DNA of 64,000 nt from positions 62,001 to 126,000 of the forward strand of contig CAYJLI010000002.1 in assembly GCA_964371155.1 (NCBI GenBank). Direction: 5' to 3'. The notes beneath the pieces are model-generated. The model did not search any database, was not told the origin of the DNA, and saw nothing but the letters and a program-made list of their open reading frames with translations. Position numbers and translations under genes: made by a program. Positions 15,882-24,738 of this stretch are shown here, piece after piece (within the stretch, counting starts at the first letter, position 1; the number at the start of each line of letters is the position of its first letter). Origin of the DNA: CAYJEQ01 sp964371155. Lineage in GTDB: Bacteria; Bacillota; Clostridia; Oscillospirales; Ruminococcaceae.

Positions 15882-17267
15882 ATGAGTGCAAAAGCCAAAA
15901 CTTCATATAAGTGTAGTGATTGTGGGTATGAGACTGTAAAATGGCTGGGTAAATGCCCTGATTGCGGGGAATGGAATACTCTTGAAGAGCAAGTTGTAAT
16001 TACTGAAACGCTTAAAAATAATAAGCATAATATGGCCACTAAGGCTGACATTAGCAATATTACCATCTCTACAATTAACGATCTTGAAATAAGTGATGAA
16101 GACAGATATGATACAGGAATTGGAGAACTCAATCGAGTACTTGGCTCAGGTATAGTAAAAGGTTCAGTAGTGCTCCTCAGTGGTGATCCTGGAATAGGGA
16201 AGTCGACCATACTCTTACAAATGAGCGCCAATCTCTCACAAACTTCAAAAGTTTTATATATAACTGGCGAGGAAAGCCCACGCCAGATTAAACTACGTGC
16301 TGTACGATTAGGAGTAAATGGAGAGAGATTATATGTAGCAGCTGCAACTGATATTGAGCAAGTAATAACAGCGATTGACACAATCAATCCTACTATTGTT
16401 ATTGTTGACTCTATTCAAACTATGTATTTAAGTGGATTACAGTCTTCAGCTGGAAGTGTAACTCAAGTGAGAGAGTGTACACAAAGGCTTATCTATGCTG
16501 CTAAAAGCAGTGAAATTCCAATATTCATTGTAGGACATGTTAATAAAGATGGTGCCATTGCTGGCCCTAAAGTAATGGAACATATGGTAGATGCAGTTCT
16601 ATACTTCGAGGGTGAACGCACGATGTCTTATCGCATACTAAGGGCTGTAAAAAATAGATATGGCTCGACTAATGAAATAGGTGTTTTTCAGATGTATGAA
16701 ACGGGATTAGAAGAAGTAGAAAATCCTTCTCAAATGCTTCTCTCTGGTAGACCAGTAAATACTTCAGGAACATGTGTAGCATGCATAATGGAGGGTAGCA
16801 GGCCAATATTAGCAGAAGTACAAGCTTTAGTGAGCAAAACAGCATTTGGCACTCCAAGAAGGACTTCAACAGGATTTGATTTTAATAGAATGTCGCTTCT
16901 TCTTGCTGTACTTGAAAAACGATGTGGTTATTTCTTTGGTAACATGGACGCATATATTAATGTTATCGGTGGATTAAAGCTTGATGAGCCAGCAGCTGAT
17001 TTACCTGTTGCACTTTCTTTGATATCAAATTTAACTAATAAAGTCATTGAAAAGGATATTGTAGCATTTGGAGAAGTAGGACTTACAGGTGAAATCAGGA
17101 CGGTTAATCACATTCAACAGCGTATAACTGAAGCAGCTCGCCTTGGATTTAGTAGATGCATATTACCCAAATATGCTATGAATAAGTTAAGTAATTCTAA
17201 TTCTGATATCGAATTAATTCCTGTTAAAACTCTCTCTGAGTGTTGGAGGATCATTGCTGGAAATTAG
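15882..17267 (+). CDS. radA: DNA repair protein RadA
   Basis: This is a RecA-like ATPase that promotes branch migration and processing of recombination intermediates. An N-terminal C4 zinc finger has Cys11, 14, 25 and 28. The ATPase core carries Walker A GDPGIGKST and the family motif KNRYGST. The C-terminal third is a Lon-protease-like (S5) domain without the catalytic dyad's use. Length of 461 residues is standard. AGGAG site. It lies 41 bases after cwlD and may share its transcript. The last 54 bases overlap the 3' end of an opposite-strand small gene. Confidence 0.97.
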   Translation: MSAKAKTSYKCSDCGYETVKWLGKCPDCGEWNTLEEQVVITETLKNNKHNMATKADISNITISTINDLEISDEDRYDTGIGELNRVLGSGIVKGSVVLLSGDPGIGKSTILLQMSANLSQTSKVLYITGEESPRQIKLRAVRLGVNGERLYVAAATDIEQVITAIDTINPTIVIVDSIQTMYLSGLQSSAGSVTQVRECTQRLIYAAKSSEIPIFIVGHVNKDGAIAGPKVMEHMVDAVLYFEGERTMSYRILRAVKNRYGSTNEIGVFQMYETGLEEVENPSQMLLSGRPVNTSGTCVACIMEGSRPILAEVQALVSKTAFGTPRRTSTGFDFNRMSLLLAVLEKRCGYFFGNMDAYINVIGGLKLDEPAADLPVALSLISNLTNKVIEKDIVAFGEVGLTGEIRTVNHIQQRITEAARLGFSRCILPKYAMNKLSNSNSDIELIPVKTLSECWRIIAGN

Positions 17268-17396
17268 AGTGTTATTCGGTATAAAATAGGCACAATCACC
17301 ACGGACACTGTTACCTATGTAAGTTAAATCTTCAAGGTGACACTGTCCGTCTTTTTGATATTTACAATTTTCTGAACATGGTATAAAACTATTCAT
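17214..17396 (-). CDS. Small Cys-rich protein, clostridial family of unknown function
   Basis: This 60-residue protein has four cysteines near its N-terminus at residues 7, 11, 19 and 35 (C-X3-C-X7-C-X15-C), followed by AYF, a pattern that suggests a bound metal ion or Fe-S centre. I believe similar short proteins are common in clostridia, but I cannot assign a role. The ATG at 17396 has AGGAG 5 bases upstream, which decides the start. The 3' end overlaps the end of radA by 54 bases in the opposite direction, so residues 44-60 are encoded within radA; the conserved Cys part lies outside it. Confidence 0.7.
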   Translation of the reverse strand: MNSFIPCSENCKYQKDGQCHLEDLTYIGNSVRGDCAYFIPNNTLISSNDPPTLRESFNRN

Positions 17397-17553
17397 ATAT
17401 TCTCCTGAAATTTCTATAATCAATCTTGATGCTATATACTATTAAATTAACCTATATCAATTTAATTATTCAAAAATTTTTTTGGATAATTAAGCTAATA
17501 TTTTGTTATTAATTACTTATAATAGTTATGATAAAGTTTTATTTGAGGTGTAT

Positions 17554-18591
17554 ATGAAAAAGAAACTATTTTTAGGTATATTTACCGCTATTTTATTTTC
17601 TGCGATGTTATATATTCCAAGTCATATTGAAAAAAATACTATAAGAGCTACTGCTATCAGCCCAACTATTGTACCACTTACAAAATATGTTACAGCTAAT
17701 GGGACAATAGAAGCAGCATCTACAAAAGAAGTATATATTCCTGTTCCAGTATACCCAGAAAGTATAAATGTTAAAATTGGAGACTATGTATCTGTTGGTG
17801 ATATACTTGCAGAAATCGATGTCGAAACAACTATGAATATACTTACAACACAAACACCAGTTGAATTGCAAATTACCAAACTTACAGACTTTATATCTGT
17901 ACTTCCAGATCCCTCCATTCTATATGAATTTGGAAAAATGTACGGACTTTCAGATGAGGATATTGATGTTATTTTAGACTCTACAAAATATAATCTTTCA
18001 GAAGCAAAAACTTATTATGTAGAAGAATGTATAACAGCGGCTTTTAGCGGTACTGTAACTGAAATAGGGATTATGGAACGAAGTTTAAATTATCCAGATA
18101 ACCCCGCATTCATAATAAGTGATTTATCTAACTATAAAGCGATTATAGAAGTATCACAGAACGATATAGCTTCTATATCGGTTGGAATGCTTTGTACGGT
18201 TGAAGCCGGAAGTGATGTTTTTAACGGTACAATCGAAGAAATTTCACCTGTAGCAAAAGAAAGTATCGGAAGATCACCCTTTGTAGAGGTAACAGTATCT
18301 TTAGAATTTGATGAAAAATTAAAGCCAGGTTATGCTATAAATTGTAATATACCACTTCAATCTGAAATATATTCTTTTCAGCTACCAATAGAAGCTGTTC
18401 ACCAAGATGAAAATAATATTGAGTATGTTTATGTATATAAAGACAATATGTCAATTAAAACTCCGATTGAAATTGTTTCTGAAAATTTTTATGGCGTACA
18501 AATAACGGACGGAATAACCAGTAATGATTTAGTTTTAATAACTTCATCACATATTGATAAAGCCGAGCAAATTATATTATTAGGTGAGTGA
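17554..18591 (+). CDS. Efflux membrane-fusion (adaptor) protein, HlyD/MacA-like
   Basis: This 345-residue protein has one N-terminal membrane segment (about residues 5-22) followed by an extracellular part. A biotinyl-lipoyl-like strand pair (KEVYIPVPVYPESINVKIGDYV, split by a poorly conserved 50-residue segment) and beta-barrel strands such as VGMLCTVEAGSDVFNGTI fit a membrane-fusion protein. It lacks the long helical hairpin of Gram-negative MacA, as usual in Firmicutes. The next gene, an FtsX-type permease, overlaps its stop by 4 bases, so the two should form one exporter. No ATPase gene is adjacent. ATG 17554 is chosen for GAGGTG 3-8 bases upstream over an in-frame ATG at 17503. Confidence 0.78.
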   Translation: MKKKLFLGIFTAILFSAMLYIPSHIEKNTIRATAISPTIVPLTKYVTANGTIEAASTKEVYIPVPVYPESINVKIGDYVSVGDILAEIDVETTMNILTTQTPVELQITKLTDFISVLPDPSILYEFGKMYGLSDEDIDVILDSTKYNLSEAKTYYVEECITAAFSGTVTEIGIMERSLNYPDNPAFIISDLSNYKAIIEVSQNDIASISVGMLCTVEAGSDVFNGTIEEISPVAKESIGRSPFVEVTVSLEFDEKLKPGYAINCNIPLQSEIYSFQLPIEAVHQDENNIEYVYVYKDNMSIKTPIEIVSENFYGVQITDGITSNDLVLITSSHIDKAEQIILLGE

Positions 18592-19787
18592 TAATTTTGA
18601 TATTTGACACAATAATAAGAGCTATTAAAAATATTTTTGCACTTAAGTCACGCTCAATTTTAACTATTACAGGTATTGCAATTGGTGCATTATGTGTAAC
18701 ATTAATATCGGCAATCGGAGATATTGGACTTGGTGTCATCACTACTGAAATCAATAGCTTTGGTTTAGGTTCTATTTTAATAAGTAGCGACATTGAAGAT
18801 TTCCCACAAGCAAATTTATATTTAGATGAACTAAATACTATTGAAGAATTAGACTTTGTTTCAGACGCTACACCAGTGAATACTTCCATCGGAACTTTAG
18901 AAATGCGAGGAATGTATGCCAATAGTGCAGTCTGGGGTGTTGATAATGGAGCAGAGCAAGCTATATCTCTGAAACTAATATATGGTAGATTAATCAGTTT
19001 AAATGATCTTATAAACAGTAAAAATGTGTGTGTTGTTGATAAAGGAGTTGCTTTAGCTTTTTATAAAAGAGAGAATATTGTTGGTAAGAACATCATGATA
19101 ACCATTGAGGGTGTTACAAAAAACATGGAAGTTATTGGTGTGGTGTCCTCTGGGGGCATTTTAATGCAAAATCTTGTTAAGAGTGTTGTACCAAATATGG
19201 TATATATACCATATACTACTTTATCAGATATAACAGGAGAGGAATCATTCAATCAAATAGCTGTTTCCTTCGATGAGAGTATAAACATTGATAATGCATC
19301 AGAACAAATATTAAATAATCTTTCAAAGTTAAACGAGACCTCAGGATATGAGGTTAGCAATATTGAAGATCAAAAATCCAATTTAGAAAGCATACTTTCA
19401 TCGGTAACCACTATACTTAGTTCCATTGGTGCTGTCTCACTTTTTGTATCTGGAATATGTATTATGACCGTCATGCTAATCACTGTAAAAGAACGTAGGA
19501 CTGAAATTGGTGTAAAAAAAGCAGTAGGGGCCACTAATTATTTAATTTTTTCAGAATTTTTAATTGAGTCACTTTGTTTATCCGTAATAGGCGTTCTCAT
19601 TGGAAGTGGAATAGCTTTAATGTTTGTCTTTGTAATCACCAATTTAATAGGAATTAGTTTTTCAATTGACATTTTAAAAAATATATTTATTGTATTTTCA
19701 TCTATTTTAGTTGGTGCAGTTTTTGGTGTGTATCCTGCAGTGAAAGCAGCAAGTTTAGACCCAATAGAAGCTGTTAAATTTGAGTAA
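18588..19787 (+). CDS. ABC transporter permease, MacB/FtsX family
   Basis: This 399-residue permease has the MacB layout: a transmembrane segment near residues 20-45, a large extracytoplasmic MacB_PCD-type domain (about 50-270), then three C-terminal membrane segments of the FtsX domain with the conserved VKERRTEIGVKKAVGA before the second and PAVKAASLDPIEAVKFE at the end. MacB proteins normally pair with or are fused to a nucleotide-binding domain, and neither this gene nor its neighbours encodes one. The GTG at 18588 overlaps the stop of the adaptor gene; a TTG at 18597 is an equally good start. A terminator follows at once. Confidence 0.88.
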   Translation: MIILIFDTIIRAIKNIFALKSRSILTITGIAIGALCVTLISAIGDIGLGVITTEINSFGLGSILISSDIEDFPQANLYLDELNTIEELDFVSDATPVNTSIGTLEMRGMYANSAVWGVDNGAEQAISLKLIYGRLISLNDLINSKNVCVVDKGVALAFYKRENIVGKNIMITIEGVTKNMEVIGVVSSGGILMQNLVKSVVPNMVYIPYTTLSDITGEESFNQIAVSFDESINIDNASEQILNNLSKLNETSGYEVSNIEDQKSNLESILSSVTTILSSIGAVSLFVSGICIMTVMLITVKERRTEIGVKKAVGATNYLIFSEFLIESLCLSVIGVLIGSGIALMFVFVITNLIGISFSIDILKNIFIVFSSILVGAVFGVYPAVKAASLDPIEAVKFE

Positions 19788-19792
19788 ATATT

Positions 19793-19835
19793 AAAAGCGT
19801 ACTTTCTTTATACTATATAAAGAAAGTACGCTTTT
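19793..19835. terminator. Bidirectional intrinsic terminator
   Basis: A perfect 20-bp stem (19793-19812 with 19816-19835) has a 3-base loop and A/T tracts at both outer ends. It lies between the convergent permease and pseudouridine synthase genes. Confidence 0.9.
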
Positions 19836-20802
19836 AATCATTGTGTATTTTTTTATCATAGAAATCTTTAACAAAGCTAATATTCTTAATTTCGAACTTG
19901 TTTTTATTTAAATATGAAAGAGGGGAATGGACATCTTTTATTTTAAATATTAATTCTTTTGCACACAGAGCTTGAAATTTATATCCAGTTTGTTTATTAT
20001 TTTTGTTCAGCCCATATTTAGTATCACCTAAAAGTGGGTGTCCAATATAGGACATATGGGCTCTGATTTGATGCGTTCTACCAGTTACGAGCTCTATTTC
20101 TACTAAAGAAAAATTATTAATACTATTTTCTACCCAATATTTTGTTATTATGGTTTTACTATCATTGGTAGGAGTATTTAAAATTTTGACTATGTTAGTA
20201 GCACTGTCCTTTACATGATAATGTTTTAGTATTGCCTTATTCTGTTTTGGTATACCATGAACAATAGCATAATATTTTTTGGTTATTTCTCTTTCTTTGA
20301 TTATTTTATTTAACTCTCTTAGTGCCTCCGCATTTTTTGCTGCAATTACTATTCCTGAGGTGTTTCTGTCAATCCTATTGCATAGTGCAGGAATAAAACT
20401 ATTTTCATTTTGAGGTATATATTCTCTTTTTTGATATAGATAATGAAGAATTCTGTTTATAAGTGTGTCAACAGAATTTGATTTATCTTCGTGTACTATA
20501 AGACCTACAGGTTTATTAATCAGTAAAATATTATCATCTTCATAAATTATATCTATATCTGTTTTTGCGATTAAAAATTCAAAATCTGTACTATTTGCGA
20601 AAAACTCATCATTAATATACATCTCAACTTTGTCGCCAATTAAAAGTTTAGTTGAAATATCACATTTTTTTCCATTAACTTTTATACGCTTAGTTCTAAT
20701 ATATTTGTACATTAAATTTTTTGAAAGTAAGGGTGCTGCCTTTAATACAAACTTATCTACTCTTTGATTACTATCATTTTTTGATATAGTAAATTCTTTC
20801 AT
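19834..20802 (-). CDS. RluA-family pseudouridine synthase
   Basis: This 322-residue enzyme is the second RluA paralogue of the window. The N-terminal S4 domain (about 12-75) includes KYIRTKRIKVNGKKCD. The catalytic motif is CNRIDRNTSG with the catalytic Asp, and the family motifs ELVTGRTHQIRAHM and GDTKYG follow. It resembles the RluC/RluD branch more than the 290-residue paralogue at 6620-7492; both clearly modify uridines in structured RNA, with targets unknown. Single gene with its terminator overlapping the stop. Confidence 0.92.
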   Translation of the reverse strand: MKEFTISKNDSNQRVDKFVLKAAPLLSKNLMYKYIRTKRIKVNGKKCDISTKLLIGDKVEMYINDEFFANSTDFEFLIAKTDIDIIYEDDNILLINKPVGLIVHEDKSNSVDTLINRILHYLYQKREYIPQNENSFIPALCNRIDRNTSGIVIAAKNAEALRELNKIIKEREITKKYYAIVHGIPKQNKAILKHYHVKDSATNIVKILNTPTNDSKTIITKYWVENSINNFSLVEIELVTGRTHQIRAHMSYIGHPLLGDTKYGLNKNNKQTGYKFQALCAKELIFKIKDVHSPLSYLNKNKFEIKNISFVKDFYDKKIHND

Positions 20803-20864
20803 GTATTACTCCTTATCAATTATTTTTAAAAGTATAATATTAATTCATATCATCTATTTGCCTC

Positions 20865-20892
20865 TTCATCTATATAAGAATATATAGATGAA
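20865..20892. repeat. AT-rich hairpin in a divergent promoter region
   Basis: Twelve bases (20865-20876) pair perfectly with 20881-20892 around a 4-base loop, between the minus-strand pseudouridine synthase and plus-strand radC. No T run follows on either strand, so an operator or leader structure is as likely as a terminator. Confidence 0.35.
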
Positions 20893-21058
20893 ATTGTCAT
20901 AGAGTAGGAGTCCAGCAATGTCAGGTTTTTTTTAGACTTCACCTAATATAAATTATATATACTTAAAGAAAAATGTCAAATAGATATTTATTATTTTAAA
21001 CTTTTGATGTATAATAGGTATGAAATATCCATTCTGCACTTTTATTAGGAGGTAAATT

Positions 21059-21736
21059 ATGGGCACCGCCAGACAAAAGGATCATCGTGCAAGACTGAAA
21101 AATCGTTTTATTAAAGAGGGTCTTGATAATATGGAATCCCAATATGTTTTAGAGTTGCTACTTTTTTTCGGTATACCTCAAAAAGACACTAAAGATATAG
21201 CATATGAGCTATTGGAACACTTCGGTTCTATAAAAGCTGTTTTTGAAGCTCCATATGAAGAATTACTGAAAGTAAATGGAATTGGCTCACATACAGCAAC
21301 TTTAATTAAATTAATTCCTAATATATCAAGATATTACTTAAATGAAGAAATACAAGGTATTACTATACTGAATTCTTCATTACTTGTAGGAGAATATCTT
21401 GTGCCTAAATTTATAGGTTTAAAAAATGAAGTAGTATATTTGCTATGCCTTGATTGTAAAAAGAAAGTGTTGTTATGCAAGCCAATAAGTGAAGGTACTG
21501 TAAATAGTTCTACAATAACTATAAGGAAAATAGTAGAGCATGCAGTTCGTGTTAATGCAGACAGTGTTGTTATTGCACACAATCATCCAGCAGGGTTTGC
21601 TCTGCCATCCATGTCCGATGTCGATACAACAAGAGCATTGCGTTCGGCTCTACTAAAACTTGATGTGACACTTATTGACCATATTATTGTAGCTAATAAT
21701 GACTTCGTTTCGATGGCTGATTCAGGATTTATATAA
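21059..21736 (+). CDS. radC: RadC family protein (JAB/MPN domain)
   Basis: This 225-residue protein has an N-terminal helix-hairpin-helix region (KVNGIGSHTATLIK at about residues 71-84) and a C-terminal JAB1/MPN metalloprotease-like domain with the zinc motif HNHPAG...S..D (AHNHPAGFALPSMSDVD). The family was named for a DNA-repair phenotype that was later questioned; its substrate is unknown. All metal ligands are present. It is a single gene with AGGAGG site, ended by a terminator at 21810. Confidence 0.95.
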   Translation: MGTARQKDHRARLKNRFIKEGLDNMESQYVLELLLFFGIPQKDTKDIAYELLEHFGSIKAVFEAPYEELLKVNGIGSHTATLIKLIPNISRYYLNEEIQGITILNSSLLVGEYLVPKFIGLKNEVVYLLCLDCKKKVLLCKPISEGTVNSSTITIRKIVEHAVRVNADSVVIAHNHPAGFALPSMSDVDTTRALRSALLKLDVTLIDHIIVANNDFVSMADSGFI

Positions 21737-21809
21737 ATCAATGCGTTTTTCCATTCATTCTTTTATTACGATGCATAAGAAATTATGACAGACATATTCT
21801 TATACAAAA

Positions 21810-21850
21810 CCCACCCGACTTTCAAAATGAAAGTTGGGTGGGCTTTATAA
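21810..21850. terminator. Bidirectional intrinsic terminator
   Basis: A 14-bp stem (21810-21823 with 21829-21842, one G-T pair) has a 5-base loop. A short T tract follows on the plus strand and an A tract precedes it. It separates the convergent radC and the large membrane-protein gene. Confidence 0.85.
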
Positions 21851-21876
21851 TGAAAGCAGTTAATTAAGATTATTGA

Positions 21877-23523
21877 TTAACCAAAAGTTCTATTATTAAA
21901 TTCAAATACATTTATAATTAGGTCAGAATTATTATAGTACTTTATTGTAATATTATCTCCAACTTGAGTTAAAGCAAGCTCATCACTTATACGGGCTGGA
22001 ACGATAAATATACTCTCCTCATATCCTTCTAAAAGCATTTTATATACAGTTTCAGTACCGTTAAACTCACTGGCTATTCTAATTACTTCAGCAGATAGTG
22101 TTTCTTCAAAGTCGGATGTTTGAATATCTGGAGATGTAACACCATCATTTTGAAGTACACGTTGGTAATCGCTCATAGCTTCTTCAATCGTTTCACCAGT
22201 ACCAACTGAAGAATAGTTTGTAACAGAAACAAAGGCATATTGCTTAATCAATCCTTCATTATCCTTAAGTGTCATAAAGTAAGTTGGATTACCATTAACA
22301 TTTATAATGATAGGGAAGGAAGCATTATATGACAGATGCTGTACTTTACCTTCAGCAGAGCTTTGCGCAGACCGCTCAGTAGCACCATTCATCTGATATA
22401 GAATAGGTTGTTTCGTCACCATATCAACCATCATAAATCCAATTGCACTTTCATCCTGGCCTACACTTGTTAAACCTGTAAATAGGTAGCATGTGCCATT
22501 ATTATATACTATTGCATGTCCTTGTGAAGGTTTATATTTATCTCTATCTGAGAAGTTAAATATACCATGTACATATTCACCTTTATTACTTATTTGCTGT
22601 AAAACAAAGCTTTCTGGTTGGACTCTATCAACCCATTCTGGTACATTATCCGTGGTATATATTTCTGTTTCTCCAGTTGATGCGTTTAAGATTGCAACGC
22701 CTGTTGCTTCTGGCAATGCAAAACCTTTTTGGTTTTCATAAGTTGTAACTACCCAATAAGGTTGCCCTGAATCGTCAAGCTCAAAAGAGTAGTCGGTAAT
22801 TCCTACAAAAGGGACTGCAGTTAATCTTAAAAATCTTTCTAAATCATGATGCAAATATGAACTTGGATGGTATTTAATATTGTATCCTTCAATATACTCC
22901 ACATCATTTACATTAGTTGCTGATACCACAATATATCCTGGAGTACCTTCCATATTATTTATCCACTGAAATAATCCAGAGTGATGTAACGGCACAACCC
23001 AAACTAATTTTTCATTAAACAATTGGATAGTTGGTTCACCCAAGTATACTTGGCTACCTAAAGATGCACGCTCTCCTAATTTCTTATCAGCTAAATTTAA
23101 TGCAAGTGATGCATCGACTATAGGTATTTGTGATGTATCGAGAACCTGAATATCTGTTGAAAAAGTCTTTACTTCCGGTTCACCTAATTGATCTCTGTAT
23201 GAAACCCAATTAATCAAAGGGGACGATAATATTGACATTGCAATAAAGAAAATCCAAGGTGCAGCAAGTAGGAGTTTTATTTTGCGAGGAATTGGTTGAC
23301 CTTGACCCATGTTAACTCTTCCCGTTGATTCGTCCACTGATAATTTAGGAAGAATGCTGCCAAATTTAAGTACAACCCATCCTGCAATATATGCAGTTAT
23401 AAGCGCACACCAAAAGAAAGCACCTTCTGAATAAAATGGATTTAAGTTAACCGCTTCAATAATAAAATATAGAAAAGCTACTAATGTGATACCACCGAAA
23501 ATTAATAAGCGGTGTTTTTTCAT
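21877..23523 (-). CDS. Membrane protein of unknown function with large outer domain
   Basis: Three hydrophobic segments lie at about residues 6-24, 36-55 and 82-104, then some 440 residues with no further membrane segment, probably outside the cell. The outer part is rich in beta-strand patterns. Two sections look alike in kind, with phrases such as YWVVTTYENQKGFALPEATG and PTYFMTLKDNEGLIKQYAFV suggesting repeated PepSY- or cystatin-like units. I do not recognise a named family with certainty, although proteins of this build occur in other Firmicutes. Strong GGAGG site before the ATG; single gene. It is divergent from sigG across 243 bases. Confidence 0.7.
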   Translation of the reverse strand: MKKHRLLIFGGITLVAFLYFIIEAVNLNPFYSEGAFFWCALITAYIAGWVVLKFGSILPKLSVDESTGRVNMGQGQPIPRKIKLLLAAPWIFFIAMSILSSPLINWVSYRDQLGEPEVKTFSTDIQVLDTSQIPIVDASLALNLADKKLGERASLGSQVYLGEPTIQLFNEKLVWVVPLHHSGLFQWINNMEGTPGYIVVSATNVNDVEYIEGYNIKYHPSSYLHHDLERFLRLTAVPFVGITDYSFELDDSGQPYWVVTTYENQKGFALPEATGVAILNASTGETEIYTTDNVPEWVDRVQPESFVLQQISNKGEYVHGIFNFSDRDKYKPSQGHAIVYNNGTCYLFTGLTSVGQDESAIGFMMVDMVTKQPILYQMNGATERSAQSSAEGKVQHLSYNASFPIIINVNGNPTYFMTLKDNEGLIKQYAFVSVTNYSSVGTGETIEEAMSDYQRVLQNDGVTSPDIQTSDFEETLSAEVIRIASEFNGTETVYKMLLEGYEESIFIVPARISDELALTQVGDNITIKYYNNSDLIINVFEFNNRTFG

Positions 23524-23699
23524 AAAATTTCCTCCAAAAGTAATTATTTGTATATTATTATAGCATAAAATGATTAATATTTAAACAATAATATAAAAAT
23601 ATTACTCAAATTTACATTTTTATCATTAAAAGTATTACTGTAAGTTTACAAATAATTTGGTAAAATTAAATTGTAATTTATGGAAGTGTTTAAAATTGA

Positions 23700-23729
23700 G
23701 TTTAAGAAGTATATAAATCTGCCATACTA
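23700..23729 (+). promoter_or_regulatory. Candidate SigF/SigG-type promoter of sigG
   Basis: The -10-like CATACTA (23723-23729) fits the forespore SigG pattern CATWHTA at all positions. GTTTA at 23700-23704, 18 bases upstream, matches 4 of 5 bases of GHATR. In Bacillus, sigG is read by SigF and then by SigG itself. The element ends 37 bases before the start codon. Confidence 0.45.
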
Positions 23730-23766
23730 AAACTGCTAATTAAAAGCAGAATAGTGGGTGATAGAT

Positions 23767-24534
23767 TTGAGTTATAATAAAGTTTCTATTTGCGGAATAG
23801 ATACATCAAAATTACCATTAATAAAAGAAAAGGACAAAAATGAACTATTAAAAAAAATACTTCTTGGAGATAAAAATGCAAGAAATGAAATGATATCAGG
23901 AAATCTAAGACTTGTACTATCTGTAGTACAAAAATTTTCAAATAGGGGAGAGAATCCCGATGATTTATTCCAAGTAGGATGTATTGGATTAATCAAAGCA
24001 ATAGATAATTTTGATATTTCTTTAAATGTTAGGTTTTCAACTTATGCAGTACCAATGATTATAGGTGAAATACGCCGGTATTTAAGAGATAATAATCCGA
24101 TAAGAATAAGTAGATCTATAAGAGATATTGCATATAAGGCTATGCAAGCAAAAGAACAACTAACAAATCAGCTGGGTAGAGAACCAAAGATTGAAGAAAT
24201 AAGTCAATATATAAATTTATCTAAAGAGGAAGTAGTTTTAGCTTTAGAAGCAATAATTGATCCCATTTCATTATTCGAACCGATTTTTTCTGATGATGGT
24301 GACCCAATTTATGTCATGGATCAAGTCGGCGACAAGTCAACTGATTTAGACTGGATAGACGAAATGAATATAAAAGATACAATTCAGTCATTTAATGGGC
24401 GCGACAGAAAAATATTAACACTTAGATTTTTATTCGGTAAAACACAAATGGAAGTTGCTGAAGAAATTGGAATAAGTCAAGCACAGGTATCGAGGCTTGA
24501 AAAAAATGCAATTAATAAGATTAAAGGAAATTAA
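23767..24534 (+). CDS. sigG: RNA polymerase forespore sigma factor SigG
   Basis: This sigma-70 family member is nearly collinear with Bacillus SigG: an N-terminus of type NKV-ICG-DTSKLP, region 2 with GNLRLVLSVVQKF, DDLFQVGCIGLIKAIDNFD and the very conserved VRFSTYAVPMIIGEIRRYLR, region 3, and region 4 with GKTQMEVAEEIGISQAQVSRLEK. It directs late gene expression in the forespore after engulfment. I chose TTG 23767 over GTG 23758 because the product then begins MSYNKVSICG as in Bacillus and the GTGGGTGA site gains proper spacing (255 residues). Here sigG is not next to spoIIGA/sigE, the usual neighbours. Confidence 0.95.
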   Translation: MSYNKVSICGIDTSKLPLIKEKDKNELLKKILLGDKNARNEMISGNLRLVLSVVQKFSNRGENPDDLFQVGCIGLIKAIDNFDISLNVRFSTYAVPMIIGEIRRYLRDNNPIRISRSIRDIAYKAMQAKEQLTNQLGREPKIEEISQYINLSKEEVVLALEAIIDPISLFEPIFSDDGDPIYVMDQVGDKSTDLDWIDEMNIKDTIQSFNGRDRKILTLRFLFGKTQMEVAEEIGISQAQVSRLEKNAINKIKGN

Positions 24535-24551
24535 TGATTGAAATTTTAAAT

Positions 24552-24592
24552 ACAGGAGTAAATATAGATGGTTGTATTTATTTCTGTATTTT
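24552..24592 (+). terminator. Intrinsic terminator of sigG
   Basis: A 13-bp stem (24552-24564 with 24575-24587, two G-T pairs) is followed by ATTTTT. It lies 17 bases after the sigG stop. Confidence 0.7.
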
Positions 24593-24600
24593 TGCTTCCC

Positions 24601-24634
24601 TTAATTTCGCTAAATTTTTATTTAGCGAAATTAA
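24601..24634. repeat. Second hairpin after sigG
   Basis: A perfect 14-bp stem (24601-24614 with 24621-24634) has a 6-base loop. It follows the sigG terminator directly and has no clean T run, so it may be a back-up terminator or a relic. Confidence 0.4.
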
Positions 24635-24664
24635 TATAATCTTTTATCCCCTTAAAATATAATA

Positions 24665-24711
24665 AATATTAACACGGACATTCTACCTTCATTAATGTCC
24701 GTGTTAATATT
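24665..24711 (-). terminator. Terminator of the Asp23-to-DUF4364 cluster
   Basis: A perfect 18-bp stem (24665-24682 with 24694-24711) lies 28 bases after the DUF4364 stop on the minus strand. The tail is AT-rich rather than pure T. Confidence 0.7.
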
Positions 24712-24738
24712 GTATAAAAAATCTCTGATTCTATTTTA

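Noticed and set aside
15840..15882. Possible LexA box before radA
   Set aside because: The inverted repeat is TGCCACA/TGTGGCA, not GAAC-N4-GTTC; SOS control is not supported.
20907..20936. AGGAG followed by an ATG giving a five-codon frame upstream of radC
   Set aside because: Far too short and without repeated codons of a leader peptide; nothing downstream suggests attenuation.
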